From positions 18,926,727 to 18,990,726 of the forward strand of contig OY987245.1 in the NCBI GenBank assembly GCA_963920765.1: a stretch of 64,000 bases of DNA, given 5' to 3'. This document shows, piece by piece, positions 10,593-23,447 of the stretch (positions are counted from its first letter, which is position 1; each line of letters starts with the position of its first letter). Below the pieces are notes generated by a model. It did not search any database. It worked only from the letters and a program-made list of their open reading frames with translations, and was not told the DNA's origin. The translations under genes and the position numbers were made by a program. Source of the DNA: Ulota crispa. Lineage: Eukaryota; Streptophyta; Bryopsida; Orthotrichales; Orthotrichaceae.

Positions 10593-13500
10593 TCAAAGCT
10601 GAGTGGGGCTCCCCGGCGCTTCTAGGCGAAGATAATCGTACAAGACTGCATTGAAAGGCCCTGTGGCTTTGCGTTGAGTCAGGAAGAAGCTGTTCTGACC
10701 CACTTGCAAAAGGTTTGCATCCACATCAATTGTCCAGAGCTTGTACAGTCCATGGATGCCGTGGCGGGCCACCGCGTTGTCGCGCCCATACTGCATCGTA
10801 TCGAACACCGGTTCTGCAGCGTCGAGTTTGTTCACGAACAGCTGCGGATACTTGTTGTGTCACTTAAAGCAGTATATCAGTTACAGGAGTGTGCTTATTG
10901 GGAGATCAGGAAAGATCACTTTGGGTTCAAGAGCAAATTTTATTTTTATCAGATTGTTATCAATGTGTGAATTTATTTTGCAGTTATTCAAAGTGGGAGG
11001 TTGTGGACCACTACAGAAGGGGTAGTAGGTAACCCCATTTCCATTCAAAGAGCAGTGGCCGTAGAGATGTAGCTATGTCATGTTTATACTCAACTTGCTG
11101 ATTTGAAAGCTAACCACGTGTACGAATTACAACTGGTAATATGGGGCAGTGTAGTAGACGGAATTAAGTCCCTACTTCAGATGTAGAGAACCTAAGAATT
11201 CAAATGCACGCAATAGTGGGAGTCTTATAGCTTGACCTTCACTAGAAGGAACTGGCGATTGTTTTCTGTTGTAACAGTTTTTTGGACTTATGCAGTTATG
11301 GATTACCTGGATGGCGGCTCCATTTGCGGATGCTGTTGCAATTTGAAGCTTGTATGGTCCGTCGGAGCACACTTTCATAAGTTGAAATTGAACTTCCCAA
11401 GTCGTGGCCGTATACGAACCATCGGGCATGCGCCTGCCATAAGGTACAAATTCGACGTACTCAGTAAATAGCTTAGTAATCTTTTGCTTGATTAGATAAT
11501 TGTACTTGGACGTTGATGCAGATGCCTCGGTCATTGGGCTAGGTGCAATCACCTGTTTTTAAACATTGAAGCTAGAGGATTTAAAATTATTTAGATGCAA
11601 TGAGGGTTCAGTAATTGAGATATTTGGCTAACCTGTTGAGGTGAGCATAAAACCAATCTCTTCGCCAGTCACTTTTGCCGACTTCGTAGACCAAGTCCTT
11701 TGTGGGATAGTAATCTGTGTACCGGTCCCACAATCCATATTGGCGCCACCTGCATTGTCCACCCAAACGTCCGTTTAGGATTCATTGTACCTGGTACCTG
11801 CTTCGGCGTACGATATGATTCTATCATCTTAGTTCCCGAAAGATTGTATTTGCAAGGGTTGATGTGCTGGAGCTGTTTTGAATGGAATATTAAGGAACTT
11901 ACATTTGGTTGCTGTTGAGATAGAGCGGGTTGATGTATTTGGGATTTGGATCCGGCACGAAAAATCCTATCGCTGTGCGGTCAGGGATACCAATCTCCCA
12001 CACTGTAGGCCCCTCTCGAGGACTCCTGTAAGTTATAACCCCTATTTCCATCACCATACCTGCAATATGGGGACCTTCGATTCAATTCACTTGTGCAGTT
12101 CATTGTGATACTGAACCTCTCATCATTTTATAGGGAACATTACTAACTCCGATATTAATTTGTTGCGAAGAAGGCTACATCCCAATAACTAACCTGGTTG
12201 AACTTCGATGGGTCCATTGTCGAATTTGTAGTCTCCCAGAACACCAGGAACCCATCCATAGAGGTCATACACGCCGCCCCGAACGTTTCTTATGCAGAAG
12301 TGTCCACAAGCATCCGCTTGCGTCCAGAACTGATAGCCCTGTTGACATCGTACATTCCCATCAACGTGACTGATCGAAGAATATGACTGTGTTTTTGGTG
12401 TTTTTGTTTCAGGAAGCTAGATGAATTACAACTGCCTTACCTTGCTCTCAGTTTGCCATGAACCTGTCTCGCCCGGTGTGGCCAACCCCAAGAATGCGTT
12501 CCTGCCTTCCCAGGTGTACGGTGGCTGGAACCTGTGTTTGATAACCTGTAAGTTCAAATTCTCTAAAACATCCTTCGTGTGCATTTACAATTCTGGGTAC
12601 AGAAAAATGAGTGCGTTATAGTAGTGTGTTCATACGGATCCGAAACAAGAAGTTGACCGTAAAGAGTGCCACGTTCCGCAGCCTTGGAGAAGTCAGCTGA
12701 AGCTGGCCAGGAGTAGGGCCAAGCTGCCATCTCCGCCTGCATTTGGGCTTGAGCATTCCTCCAAAGGGAGAAGGCAGGAGTCGCCGTTGGTGCAGAGTTG
12801 AGGTAAACGAAAACGGGGCCAAAAACCTTTTTCCAAGGCTCTCCTTCATCAAAGCGAGGACAGAGGTCGATCCCAGCATAATGTGCACTATGAAACATCT
12901 GCATTCTGAAACATGATTCAAAATTTGAAATTCAAAATGTCTAGGAGCAACATCGAAGTTAGATGGAATGGAGCAAAGGGACCACGTAGGAGTGCAGGAC
13001 TCACAGCCAGACACGTAGGGCCGACGTGTGACGTCAAATTCTGCTTCATGGGACCGCCATTACGAAACTCGTAACTCGGTGTGATAATCCAGAAACCAAC
13101 CACCGGGTCGGTACTGCTCACCCATCCGTGCACTTTGAGTTCTTTGTTTTCCGTGGAGTACTGATACTTGTCGTCCACCTGTAGGCTCCCAGGCAATCAA
13201 TCAAATCTTTCATGGGTGAAATCGGTAGCAAATGTAAGGCAACGGCGAGGAATGCACCCTGACCTCGTCACATTGATTGCATAGGACCTAATATAATCCC
13301 ATGACAAAGCTGCTTACAGTCAAAGCTAATGTGCAGGATAGTCCAGAATATTAATGTAGAGAAGGCCATACTAAGCAGGACAGTATGTAATTTTGCACAG
13401 GGAACGTCCATACCTCTCCTACGAGAGCAGGTTCGATGGGATTCGTCAGGAGATGGGCTTCGGGGTACGCCAGCTGCTCACTCCTGTCTGGCAGCAAATC

Positions 13501-16236
13501 CTCCGCTCTCGGCATTACTCTTTGTCGATCGTCGGCTATGGCCATATAATGAAACCTGTGGGGAAAGTCAACACAATGAGACAATTGCCACTAAAGATCA
13601 ATGCAGAAGTCATTGATAGACTGTGGGAGTGCAGCCATACTTGTCATTGCTGAGCTTGAACGTTATACGCGTTTGGTTGAGGGTGAAAGCAGGCCAACCA
13701 CTGGGCCGCTCGTATATGCCGTATGAGTAGAACCCCGAGCTCCCTCGCAGGAGCACAAAGCTGCAACAAATCAAACCGCATTCTGTTCAAGCGAATTAAT
13801 AAACAAACGAATTGAAACTCTCCCGATTTTCAACTGCTAGTTTGTGAGCCTGGTCTGGGTTGGTCACCGTTTATCAATGTTGAGAGGCACCCCGGAGGCA
13901 GAGATCGGGTCATACGGTCGGACAAAGGAGACCTCCACTCGGTCTGCGTCCTTGTAGACCACATTGAAGATGGTTCCGGAAACGCTGCAAACAACGAGAA
14001 GAAGCTGAAACTCTTACATATCCGACCTTGATAGCACTCACTCACGTACCCAAACTCAGCTCTTCGACACTTCCACAACGTCGACAGACAGCATTGAAAT
14101 CTCTCACCCATTCAAGAGACCCCACGGTATGCACTAATTTGCATTGAGGTTTTCTCTTGTCCACTTGTTCTATTTCGTTCCTTTTCTTCTGCACAAGTCG
14201 TGAGTTGTTTTATGTTAATTTGGACGATATGGTACTTGACTCCATATATCTATGTTTTGCACAGTATGATCAATTGCAGAAGCAACATCCCTACCAACAT
14301 CGAGGAAGGGTTGTGCAAACATCGAAGAATATCATTCTCAGTGCTGTTTAGGATGTTTCATTTTAACTCGTTGTTTGTAGTAGTGTTATAACAGGTGTAA
14401 GGTAGGGAGCTAACTTACACGTAGAAATTATCTTTTCCACCATCTCGGTTCCAATTCATGTCCCAATATCTGTAATGCAACGTGTTGCCATGTGATTAAG
14501 GTGAAGTAAGACCTGGGATAGCGCCAGAAGTGTGTGATTAACCATGAAAATTTCAGGGACTACCTGCACCAAACTCGTTGTGCATGATGGAAGGGACGTG
14601 AGGGTAACGAAAGGGAAGGAAAGGAAAGGGGAACGTCACCCTCTGTTAGTTTCCTTGTTGTTGTATTCGAGAAGATTTGCTATGCCAGCGTATTTGACGC
14701 CTGTCATAATGCCTCCAGGCTTGGATAGCGTCACTTGCACGATGCCATTGTCCAACACCACCTGCACCAATCGTCAGTTTTGTTATATTAGTCCATGCAC
14801 TACAAGAAGTGACATAATCTTCACAAAAGTCTAAATTTAGTTCACAAATTAGGATTGATGTAAGTTTTGAATTTAAGTCGCATTGCCTGAATCATGCAAA
14901 AGTAATGACATATATCCATTTTTGTGAAAGTGATGTTACCCATTGTACAATCTTGACTAAGCAAACTCATGATACTCTTGAGCATATGCCTTTGACACTT
15001 CTGGATATGGAATCTATGTTGTCTTCATCTTAGGTGAGGTGTATCAAGAAGCTGCTATTAGAGACGAGTGGGATGATTACAAGAAGTACGTGTGTTACTT
15101 GTTGCGTTCTAACATACCGTGTTCATGAAAACATTACATGATATACCAAAAGATCGTAAGTTATTTATTTGCTAGTTTGAGAAAGATCAGTCACTATTTG
15201 TGACAAATATGATGTACATTACAGTTTACAGAAAAGCGTGTTTGTTTTAAAACTCTTCATGCAAAAAAAACAATAAGAAATTTTGTGTATGAATGACAAA
15301 ATCCATTGTATACATTTTTAACAGGCCTTAGATGTACAGTACATCATGTTGAATGTGACATTCTTACAAATATAATGTTTTTAGCTAGCGTTTATAATAA
15401 ATTTTGTAGAGTAAACATTGGTAAAGAAATTTTAAAAAGTAAAAACATATACGGCCAATGTTTGTATTTGAAAAAAAATTGTGTCTTTGGAATATCTTCA
15501 CATAGAATAGTTTTCTAAGAAAGAGAATTAAAAAATTGCTGATTCTTATAAAACTAGGTACTTTAACATGTTAATTTCTTAACAATAGCAACATTTAGAA
15601 GAGAAGAAAAAAAATCTTTGCTTCTGCCAACTTTATTGCGATGATTTTTCAACAAGGAATTTGTGGGAAACCATCAGTTTTCATTGTTCATAAATATATA
15701 CCCAAGGAGCCTCTTTTGCAACCCTATTTGTAGTGGATGATTTACCTCTCATTAACTTTCATTGTTACGTAGGTTGAAGACTAATGGGAGAAAGAACTCA
15801 AAATTAACATCTCAGTTCAAAATTTGCATATTTTGGTACAAGAGGGTGCATTTCAAGTGCTCTTAATTTAAAAATTGATCTTTGAAAACTCTGTTAAAAA
15901 TACAAGTGATTACTACATCTGTGGTTAGAATTTTCTTTTTTTTCTCTTCTTTTCTTTCTTGAGAATTTTGGCCATGTCAAATTAAGACGCCAAAAGATTC
16001 ACCTGCACACACACACAATCAATTGGTGATTTCTTATTGCAACAACCAGAGAATACTATGCACTTTCACATCATTCAAAATTTGAGTACAAAAGTAAGTA
16101 TTAGTACGTAGTTAGTTTGCTCATCAAGGGTAACATCGTCGCCTCCACTAGTGAATGGCTTGGTGACACTCTGAGGAAGGCCGTCGTCCACCTCCTGTAT
16201 CATGTTGTCCAAATATTCCTGCATCCCAATGATCAT
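10593..16236 (-). CDS. Rhamnogalacturonate (rhamnogalacturonan I) lyase, polysaccharide lyase family 4, 14 exons
   Basis: The enzyme cuts the Rha-GalA backbone of pectin by beta-elimination in the wall or apoplast (family knowledge). Exons from 5': 16236-16108 (least certain), 14761-14640, 14469-14419, 13984-13868, 13760-13641, 13555-13414, 13178-13005, 12898-12636, 12531-12441, 12338-12194, 12014-11903, 11749-11633, 11433-11307, 10841-10593; about 652 residues, usual for plants. Catalytic part: VVLDNGIVQVTLSKPGG, YWDMNWN, GVPLNIDKR, LLRGSSGFYSYGIYE, AYPEAHLLTNP, DDKYQYS, KVHGW, GFWIITPSYEF, LTSHVGPT, KKVFGPVFVYLNS. Fibronectin-III-like part: GTLYGQLLVSD, GSWQTESKGYQFWTQAD, LYGWVPGVLGDY. Carbohydrate-binding part: WEIGIPDRTA, YGLWDRYTDYYP, ATTWEVQF, YGRDNAVARHGIHGLY, FLTQ, YDYLRLE. 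All phases join. The tenth exon uses an acceptor 11 nt downstream of a stronger-looking one. The first exon (MIIGMQEYLDN...LDEQTNY) joins in frame but its start is uncertain, and no clear signal peptide is seen. Confidence 0.92.
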
Positions 16237-16437
16237 CACCTCACCGAAGTCCAAATGTACGCACACGAAGCATGAGATGGTATTGTTGACATTATAAGTC
16301 TACATATCATATATTAACAAAAAAAAACGGACTTTGCCAAGTTCACAATAATAGCCCAAAAATAAACATGTGGAGATGGGTGCAAAACCTTGAAAACTTT
16401 TAGATATTTTGCTTCAACATCGGTTAGATCTCCCAAT

Positions 16438-17216
16438 AACGTGATATTTATTAATTTTGGGAAAAACTCCAATTTTAAGATATTCATTAATTTGGAACAA
16501 AAACCCAATTTTGAGACTTCTGAATTTTTCACTTTTAAGAGTTTTAAGGTGATTTAGAGTGAATTTTATGATTATTTCTTCAAGACCTTAGATCAATGAC
16601 AAAATATCTTGAAGGAATTATCAAAAAAGTTTAATTTAAATCATCAAAATATTCTCACAAACGCAAAATTCAATATCCCAAAATTTGTTTTGGGAAACTG
16701 TTATAATCACATGAATACTTCATATTAAGTTAAATATGACAGCTTTGTCTTCACAACCTAACAAATGTGATAACAGCAACTTACTGCAATAATCACTCTC
16801 ATTGATTAGCTAGCCGAGTAATCCTTCTCCTCATTCTATAGCGAGCCCTTCGATCATTCGAAAAGCACATATTGTGCAGATTTAGATGTTCTCAATTGGA
16901 CTAGGATGACCTGGCAAAATGGCTGATTGCGCTCTAGACTAAAGCTTCCTACTTAGCTTGAGCTCTTGTCTACTAGACGATATTCGTTAATTTGGGAAAA
17001 AACTTTCCCAAAACAAATTTTGGGATACTGAATCTTGCATTTGAGAGAACACTTTGGTAATTTAAAGTGAGTCTTTTTTTTATGATTCCTTCAAGTTGTT
17101 TCATCATTGGAAGAAATCATCTTAAAATTCAATCTAAATCACCTAAAAACTCTTAAAAATGAAGAGTTCAAGAGTCCCAGAATCAAGGTTTTTTCCAAAT
17201 TAACGAATACCGCGTT
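16438..17216. repeat. Family A-like composite element upstream of the lyase
   Basis: The left end is AACGTGATATTTATTAAT and the right end read inward is AACGCGGTATTCGTTAAT, flanked by CAAT and CAAG, an imperfect 4-bp duplication. The two halves carry the same blocks in opposite orientation (CAAAATTTGTTTTGGGA near 16680, TCCCAAAACAAATTTTGGGA near 17010). The middle, about 16700-16976, is unrelated and includes a second internal A-type end near 16976. Probably two overlapping or nested insertions. Confidence 0.55.
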
Positions 17217-19322
17217 CAAGTAGTTCACTTTCTAACGGTAGATGAATTCAAGGAACACTGAATGATCTGCATATGCTTGAGATACAGAGACTAACTGAGG
17301 CGGTGTAACGAAAAGGCAAACCTGTGGAAACAACAAGATCATTCAACAGTACACACGAACACGACAATAACTAAGCTTATACGCAACCAAAGAACAACCA
17401 TCGACATGCGCCTCACGCTTCACTAGACTCCCAAGTGTGCTTTCCGTTGTACAACCTCCGGTTAATTGAAGCAGCACCCAGTCAGTGATTGAGCCGTTGT
17501 CGAACGTTCATGCAAGTCAGTGCAGGCACTAAGGTAGACATACCCATAGCCGACCACCTCTCAATACCTCACTTTACATTTGAGGTGTTATCCACATACT
17601 CTTTGAACCTAAAGTGGACCAGTGAATGCCACTTGCACAAGCAAATCTTGCCACATGTCAACTTAGGAGCTAGTTTGGGAGGGCTGGGATTGGGACCATC
17701 AAGTACACGTATAGGAACACATCCAAGCAGTTTCAAATTAATTTAGAGTTGTTTTTAGGGACCCACAGGAAAAGTTTTCTGGATTCCCAGTGAGAGAATA
17801 CCCTGTAAATCCAATGAATTCTCTCACAGGAAATCAAGAAAAGTTTTCTTGACTTTGCCCTTTAATACAAAATATTCTACAATACCTTTTTCCACAAAAA
17901 TGACGTTCCCACGTTAGCTTGTTGAAAGGCTAACAGATATATTTAAAAAAAATTCCGAGACTTTGCTGTACCCTTGACTCTTAAATGCTCGGGAATGGGT
18001 GTGTCTACCTTACAGGACTGACGTGCACACCGACGTAGAATGCAGGCGAGCAAGTGTGGAGCAGGGGGTTTAGAATACATGACACTGTGCCAGTGATCCT
18101 GATTCTATACTAGAAACTGCTCGACAGTTTAAGAGACGTCCACAATCAAAAACAGCAACAAAAAAAAAAATTCACTCTGTCAGTTTCAGGAATTTTTCAC
18201 ATTTTTCCTGTGAGTATTCACGGATTTGTGCATTTTTCTGCGTGCTACTGTTCACTTTGAAAGAATTGTTAAACATTTCTGTCTATTGCTTCTATGATTT
18301 TTCCCTCTGTCACAAGTCCTTGTTACAACATATTTTCTCTACGTTTTGTGTAATACACAGAGAATTCATATGCAAACCCCTACACGGAAATTGAAAAGAG
18401 AGCTTGTTGTGAAAGACTGCGAAGCCTTCAAGCACCGTTCGGTGCATGTGGAAGTGCAACTCACCGGTTGAATCGGTCCGAAGTTGGAGTTCGACGGTGG
18501 TGAAACGGTGATGACTCAGCTGTACTGTACAGTACTGTTACAGTACATGGAAATGAAACAAATGAATGAAGCCAAGCGTGTGCAGTCCAGCTAGCTTTAT
18601 ACTTGGCCGGACGGCGTCTTCGCCCAGCAAAGCTGGATTAACGTGCTCTGGAAGGCCATGCCGGCCATGGCGTCGACATGAACATGAGTTTGACAATTGC
18701 CAGAAGGAGCAGGAATGTGATGAAGCAAGCTTGTGCTTGCAGTAACCAGTTTTCATTGCCACTTCCTTCTTGCTTTCTGTCTAATACGTGCAACGGCAAA
18801 AGTTTCCTTTTAGCTTAAGCTTGCAGTAATCACCAGATTCAGTGGTTCGGGAATTTAGGACAATTGCATGTGCCAAACATGGAGTTCAGCTCCATGAAGA
18901 AAGAATAGTTGTCTAAGTTCCACTCAAGGCGTTTACTTTGGGCAAGGTTTGGCCATTGGATGGGACAGGTGGGCATGCGGTCTATGCGGTCCACACAGCA
19001 CAAAGTCATTGTCTTGATCAAAGTTGCATTTTAGGGTTTGTGACCTTGTAAAATAAAAAGAAAGTCAGATATTTTACTTTCACTATGTGATATAACTTTT
19101 GATTTGGCAACTTGGTTGTTCATGCTCAAATCAAGGTTGAGATGTTAGGACTTAGATGTTTGGGCACAAACTTATGGTTAGGGTAATAACATTTGCACTT
19201 GCCTTGATGTTTTTCCCAAACACAAAGTCAACTACTTTGTTGTTTTTGTGTCCTTGACACAACCATGCATTTGCGCCCCTGCACATGAATTTACACCTGC
19301 AATCCTATGCTTTTAATCCTTT
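17217..19322. other. Spacer upstream of the lyase with one palindromic GTAC cluster
   Basis: No supported exon. A GC-richer patch at about 18430-18770 has open frames on the minus strand, one with a hydrophobic run (FITFLLLLAIVKLMFM) but no suitable ATG or splice context. It could be leader sequence of the lyase gene. About 17650-17745 is a dispersed repeat, seen inverted at about 45575-45685 (GGATTGGGACC/GGTCCCAATCC). Confidence 0.4.
18521..18546. promoter_or_regulatory. Cluster of four GTAC cores in a palindrome
   Basis: GTACTGTACAGTAC (18522-18535) is a perfect 14-bp palindrome, followed by another GTAC at 18543. GTAC is the core bound by SBP/SPL proteins, including the copper regulator SPL7. 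The cores start 5, 5 and 11 bp apart. It lies about 2.3 kb upstream of the lyase start codon. A regulatory role is only a possibility. Confidence 0.25.
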
Positions 19323-19561
19323 AATGACATATTTGTTAAGTTGGGAAAAACAAAGGTACCATTTTGAAAAGTCACCTTAAACCAGATTCGAAGGTTTCAG
19401 ATTCCGTCTGAGCCACTAAATTTTTTTCCCTTGCAAATTCTTCCTCTCATGTGAGGACACGTGTACCAAAAAAAATGCTGGAGCTCAGATTAAGGTGACC
19501 ACCTTAATCCTTCAAAAGTCCCACTTTGTAAGCTTTTTCCCAATTTAACAAATATGAAGTT
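19323..19561. mobile_element. Family A MITE with CTTT target duplication
   Basis: The left end is AATGACATATTTGTTAAGTT and the right end read inward is AACTTCATATTTGTTAAATT. Perfect 4-bp flanks CTTT at 19319-19322 and 19562-19565. 239 bp with no coding frame. Confidence 0.85.
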
Positions 19562-20202
19562 CTTTACTTTATCTCTCCCATCTAGAACAACACAATAAGA
19601 GGTCTATTTGTTTGAAAAAGAACACAATAAAATACCTACTAGTTTCAAGAACATACATAATTAGTAATTGAGAAATTCTTCAACCTGCCATGAGCCAAAT
19701 ACACAGTTTTTATTGCATTGAAATTAGCATGAAAACAACGTGTCTATTAGGAAACTATACCTAAGAAAAATTTAGTGCCTATGACACTTTTGTTAACATT
19801 TTAGCATCGAAAACAATATTGAGATGCTTTGAATATAATGACATTCCATTTTCCAGCACCTTATAGTCCAAAACAATGTAAAAAAAATATCAAAATTGTG
19901 AAAAAAATAACGCCCTTTTTGCAGGACCTAAAAAGAATTCACTTTTAGGTATATGCCCATTAGCTTCAAAACATTGATCAAATAAAGAAGAGGATTCTGA
20001 CCACACATGGGTTGATATGTGTATGCTTATTTCATAATATTCACCATATAGTTCTCATCAATATGCACATTAACACATGGTGTTCGTAGTGTATCATAGG
20101 CCTACAGTATATCGTATCGTACACAAAATAAAATTAGCAGTATACAAGTGTATCAAGCTGGTATTACAGCTTCTCAACAACAACACCAGAACTTGCTTTC
20201 CT

Positions 20203-22535
20203 TCAGAGATTTGTACTCCGCCGTTCGAAAACTAGTGTAAGCTCTCCGTCTGCAAAGAAACTGGCGTGCAACGCTCTCATGATGAGATGCCACGGCCTCC
20301 CATCAGCTACGTAGAGGTCCATTACTCGTTGTGGTCGACGAATGCCGAAGACATCCACATACACTCCTGCCTGCGCAGCAAAATCCTTTTCTCTCGTCAC
20401 CTAACCTCAGGATCTCGGTACAAAAACACGCACAAATATCGGTTTTTGCTCAAATTCACATTCTCTTATCCTAGAACATAAATTAGGTCAGAAAAGATCC
20501 ACGTACAAGTAAACAGGGTCTACAGCATCCTGCAATCCTTGTGTAACCAATGAAGACATCAACAACAGTGGCATTTTGACTTCAGATTTCCAACATATGG
20601 ACGAATTAAGTAACCGTTGTTGTAAGAATAACAATAGCAATACAGAGCTTCCTGAAATGGTCTAAAAACACACTTTAAAGTTAGCAACTCTGGTTTGTAC
20701 TGCGTCCACCAGCTTGTCGAGATTAAGAGACTTGAGATCATAGTGGTAGCAGGTTTTCTTACCGTTGTGGTAGCTCGAAGAATATCCCCGGGCTGAATAC
20801 CTCCATTAAGTATAGGAATGTTGGACTGGCTATTGTTTCTGGGAGCACCGAGGAAGAGCTGCGCAACTCGTGCAGCACGGTCCGCGTTCCCACCAGTGAC
20901 AAGCTCTTCGACCATAACGCGGTTCTTGCCATAAGCGTTTCTCAAGGGGCTCTCCACAAACACAATGCCCAAAGGTTTTGGCAAAGTAACCTGATTCATT
21001 GTTAAACAGGAACTCGGTCATGAAAAATTCCCAGCATCACTTGTTATGTGAGGTACACATACCCAGAACTGACACAGAACCGAAAAATCAACACAGTGTA
21101 CTCTCATACATTTAAGTGCCCTAAATGTAAAGCACAGTGTTGGTTTTTGGTTCAGTGTTGGAATTAGGTATGCTTATCCTGGATGAGCACCGTATTCATG
21201 TGATTTAGTATGGTCAGATTGAAACACGGTAGTATAGTGTTATATGCATTTAAAATAGTTCGGTAATGAATGCTTATTTCATCATTAGCAGTTGGAAACA
21301 ACATAACTCACAATGTAACACACACAACCCTTGAGAGGATTCGAAATACATTGATCCTTGCAACAACCCGTCCAATCATACAAAGCAAGCAGTTACTTCA
21401 TTTTACAGTGTCCATCAACATAAAGGTTGGTTGTAATTACCACGACAATGCTGCTTGACGCGAAAATCTTCCGAAAAACGTACACACGTTCACTGCGGCT
21501 GCGCACGGGACCCACTTTTATCTTCACTTTCACCTAACAAGAAGAAACCCAAGAGGTAATGATAAGTTCACAAACCAGCTGAAATCATAACTCTCCAGAC
21601 AACACGAGACACTCTGAAGTCGTTCCATGAGTGCACTTTGTATACGTTAACCCTTTCTATGAAGAATGAATGAAGACTTACCATATATTATAGGGAAAAT
21701 ATCATGGATACCCCCGAAGTTTGCAATATTTACATAGATACCCCTGGTTTCTCAGAAATTACACAAATACCCTTGATCCATAAATTTTCATGCATTTGTT
21801 TTGTTATGCACGCTACTTCTTACATGACCGATGTTAAAACGAGTGCAATAGAACAGAAAAGAAGCAGAGAGCACACAAGGGAGAAAGAAGTGGCATGCAC
21901 AATATAACAAACGCCTGAAAATTATAGACCGAGGGTGTTTGTGTAATTTCTGAAAAAGCGGGGGTATCTATGTAAATATGGGCAAACTTCAGGGGTATCC
22001 ATGAAATTTTCCCTGTTTTATATAAGCGGAGGACAAAGCAAGTTAGTCAACTCCGACTAAATGAGACTTACGGTGGAGTCAACAAACTTGACAACCGTGA
22101 CTTAGAAAAGTGACTCAACAATGGTTGAGAACTTTGACAGCACTCTACACGCTCGAGGAAAGAAAGAAAAAAGAAGCAGAGTGTCTGCAATGCACAACTC
22201 ACCTCGTCTAGGGCTGTCTCATCAACAGCAGATGATGCCGTAGCAATTCCTCCACCTCGGCTTTGTATCAATGCTCTTCGTGATGGCCGCCGAGAGCTCC
22301 TATGCCGCATATCATCCTCAGGCCCAATACTAAAGAGGCTAGAGAGTCCATAACGCAGAGGTGCAAACTTGGAGTGGTCTTGAGGAATGCACAATGCCGA
22401 GCTCATAGAGCCTTGAGGATTCACAATGGATCCACAACCCACGCAGATGGTTCTATTGGGGACTGCTTTGGCGTTACTCCGGCTGTTGCAGTTTGGAGAC
22501 AGAAGCCAATTCGCATTCCTGAAGGAGGTCGCCAT
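20203..22535 (-). CDS. Plastid-targeted PDZ-like protein, five exons
   Basis: Exons: 22535-22203, 21533-21441, 20990-20763, 20529-20503 (27 nt) and 20400-20203, joined in phase 0, about 292 residues. MATSFRNANWLLS at 22535 has a strong start context (GCCATGG); an in-frame ATG 14 codons upstream is possible. The first about 80 residues are rich in Ser, Arg and Asn and poor in acid, like a transit peptide. The body reads VKVKIKVGPVRSRSERVYVF, then VTLPKPLGIVFVES (PDZ carboxylate-loop-like), MVEELVTGGNADRAARV, GGIQPGDILRATTT, and ends RVMDLYVADGRPWHLIMRAL..FADGELTLVFERR. This layout is familiar from plastid PDZ-domain proteins of plants and algae, whose function is not known to me. The tiny fourth exon has a weak donor (GTGGAT) and the last acceptor is uncertain. 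Intron 1 carries a MITE at 21693-22013. Confidence 0.75.
21693..22013. mobile_element. Family C4 MITE in intron 1 of the PDZ gene
   Basis: The ends are GGGAAAATATCATGGATACC and GGTATCCATGAAATTTTCCC. The arms are complementary over about 100 bp each. The flanks TATATTATA and TGTTTTATA match at 7 of 9 positions, so an aged 9-bp duplication is likely. The related element at 30001-31278 has a perfect 9-bp duplication. Confidence 0.75.
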
Positions 22536-23447
22536 GGCTGGCATCTCTCGGCATGATATGCACGCTCCCTGGTCCATACAGCACGGCAGCAGAAAAGTCT
22601 TTAAAAATGGGCTTACTTATGTCAAAGTATAAGGTCTAGGACTGTTACAGACAGGATCCCATCTCGTATTCTGATTCCTGTTACGTCCAACAAGAACTCA
22701 CCTACTCATACACTTGGTTGGTTTTGTTACCAAGTGGTGTAGGCATGACGAGGTTAAATGACAAAGACCCTTGATTTTTGAACTAAACGGTGTTGCCCAG
22801 TCACATATAGTGCTTAGAAATTGCAAAAGAAACTCATACATAGTCGTGAGAATTAGGAGTAAAAAGAGGTTAGATCTTGTACCCAAATATCTCTCTAAAA
22901 CTGTAGACATCTTTCAAACTCACAATCCCTTGTTCATAAAAATGCTTACAGTGACGCAAATCGTATTCTCAATCATACTTCTAAAATCACAGTCACCTCT
23001 GTAATATCACATCCTATTGCTTCTTTTTGCTTCACACTTCATTACTTTTCAAAATTTTGTGATTTTGAGGAGCTTTGGACTTTCATGATTTCACTTTTCT
23101 ATTGCTATTACCAAATGATTTGAAAAACTTATTACGTTAAAACAATTTTGGATTTCACATGAATGCGTAGCATAGCAAGCGCCAACCGCTAGTCTCAGAG
23201 AAAATTTCAAATTTAGAACACAAACCCTAGTATTCCAGTCTTAACGCTTTTCCAAAACCCATAGCCCAGGAGCCATTCAGGACATGAATCGGCTATGATC
23301 GCATGGAGTGCATCAGGTAACCTTAAATTGGAGGGTGCACAACACTTGATGAGATCACAAACATCCGATCAAAAGGCGATTTCGCAACATCTACCGCCAG
23401 AACTTTGAGTGTACATAACCTCTAGCGCACATTATCCAAACGACATA
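22536..23447. other. Upstream region of the PDZ gene
   Basis: 5' flank of the minus-strand PDZ gene. No exon or element end could be supported. The leader and promoter should lie in the first few hundred bases above 22535. Confidence 0.4.

Noticed and set aside
10674-10970. Plus-strand open frames opposite the last lyase exon
   Set aside because: Antisense shadows of a conserved exon.
18538-18762. Minus frame with a hydrophobic stretch as a signal-peptide exon of the lyase
   Set aside because: No ATG in the hydrophobic frame and no phase-compatible donor was found; kept only as a possibility.
21649-21660. TTAACCCTTTC as another P element end
   Set aside because: No partner end with TTAA at a plausible distance.
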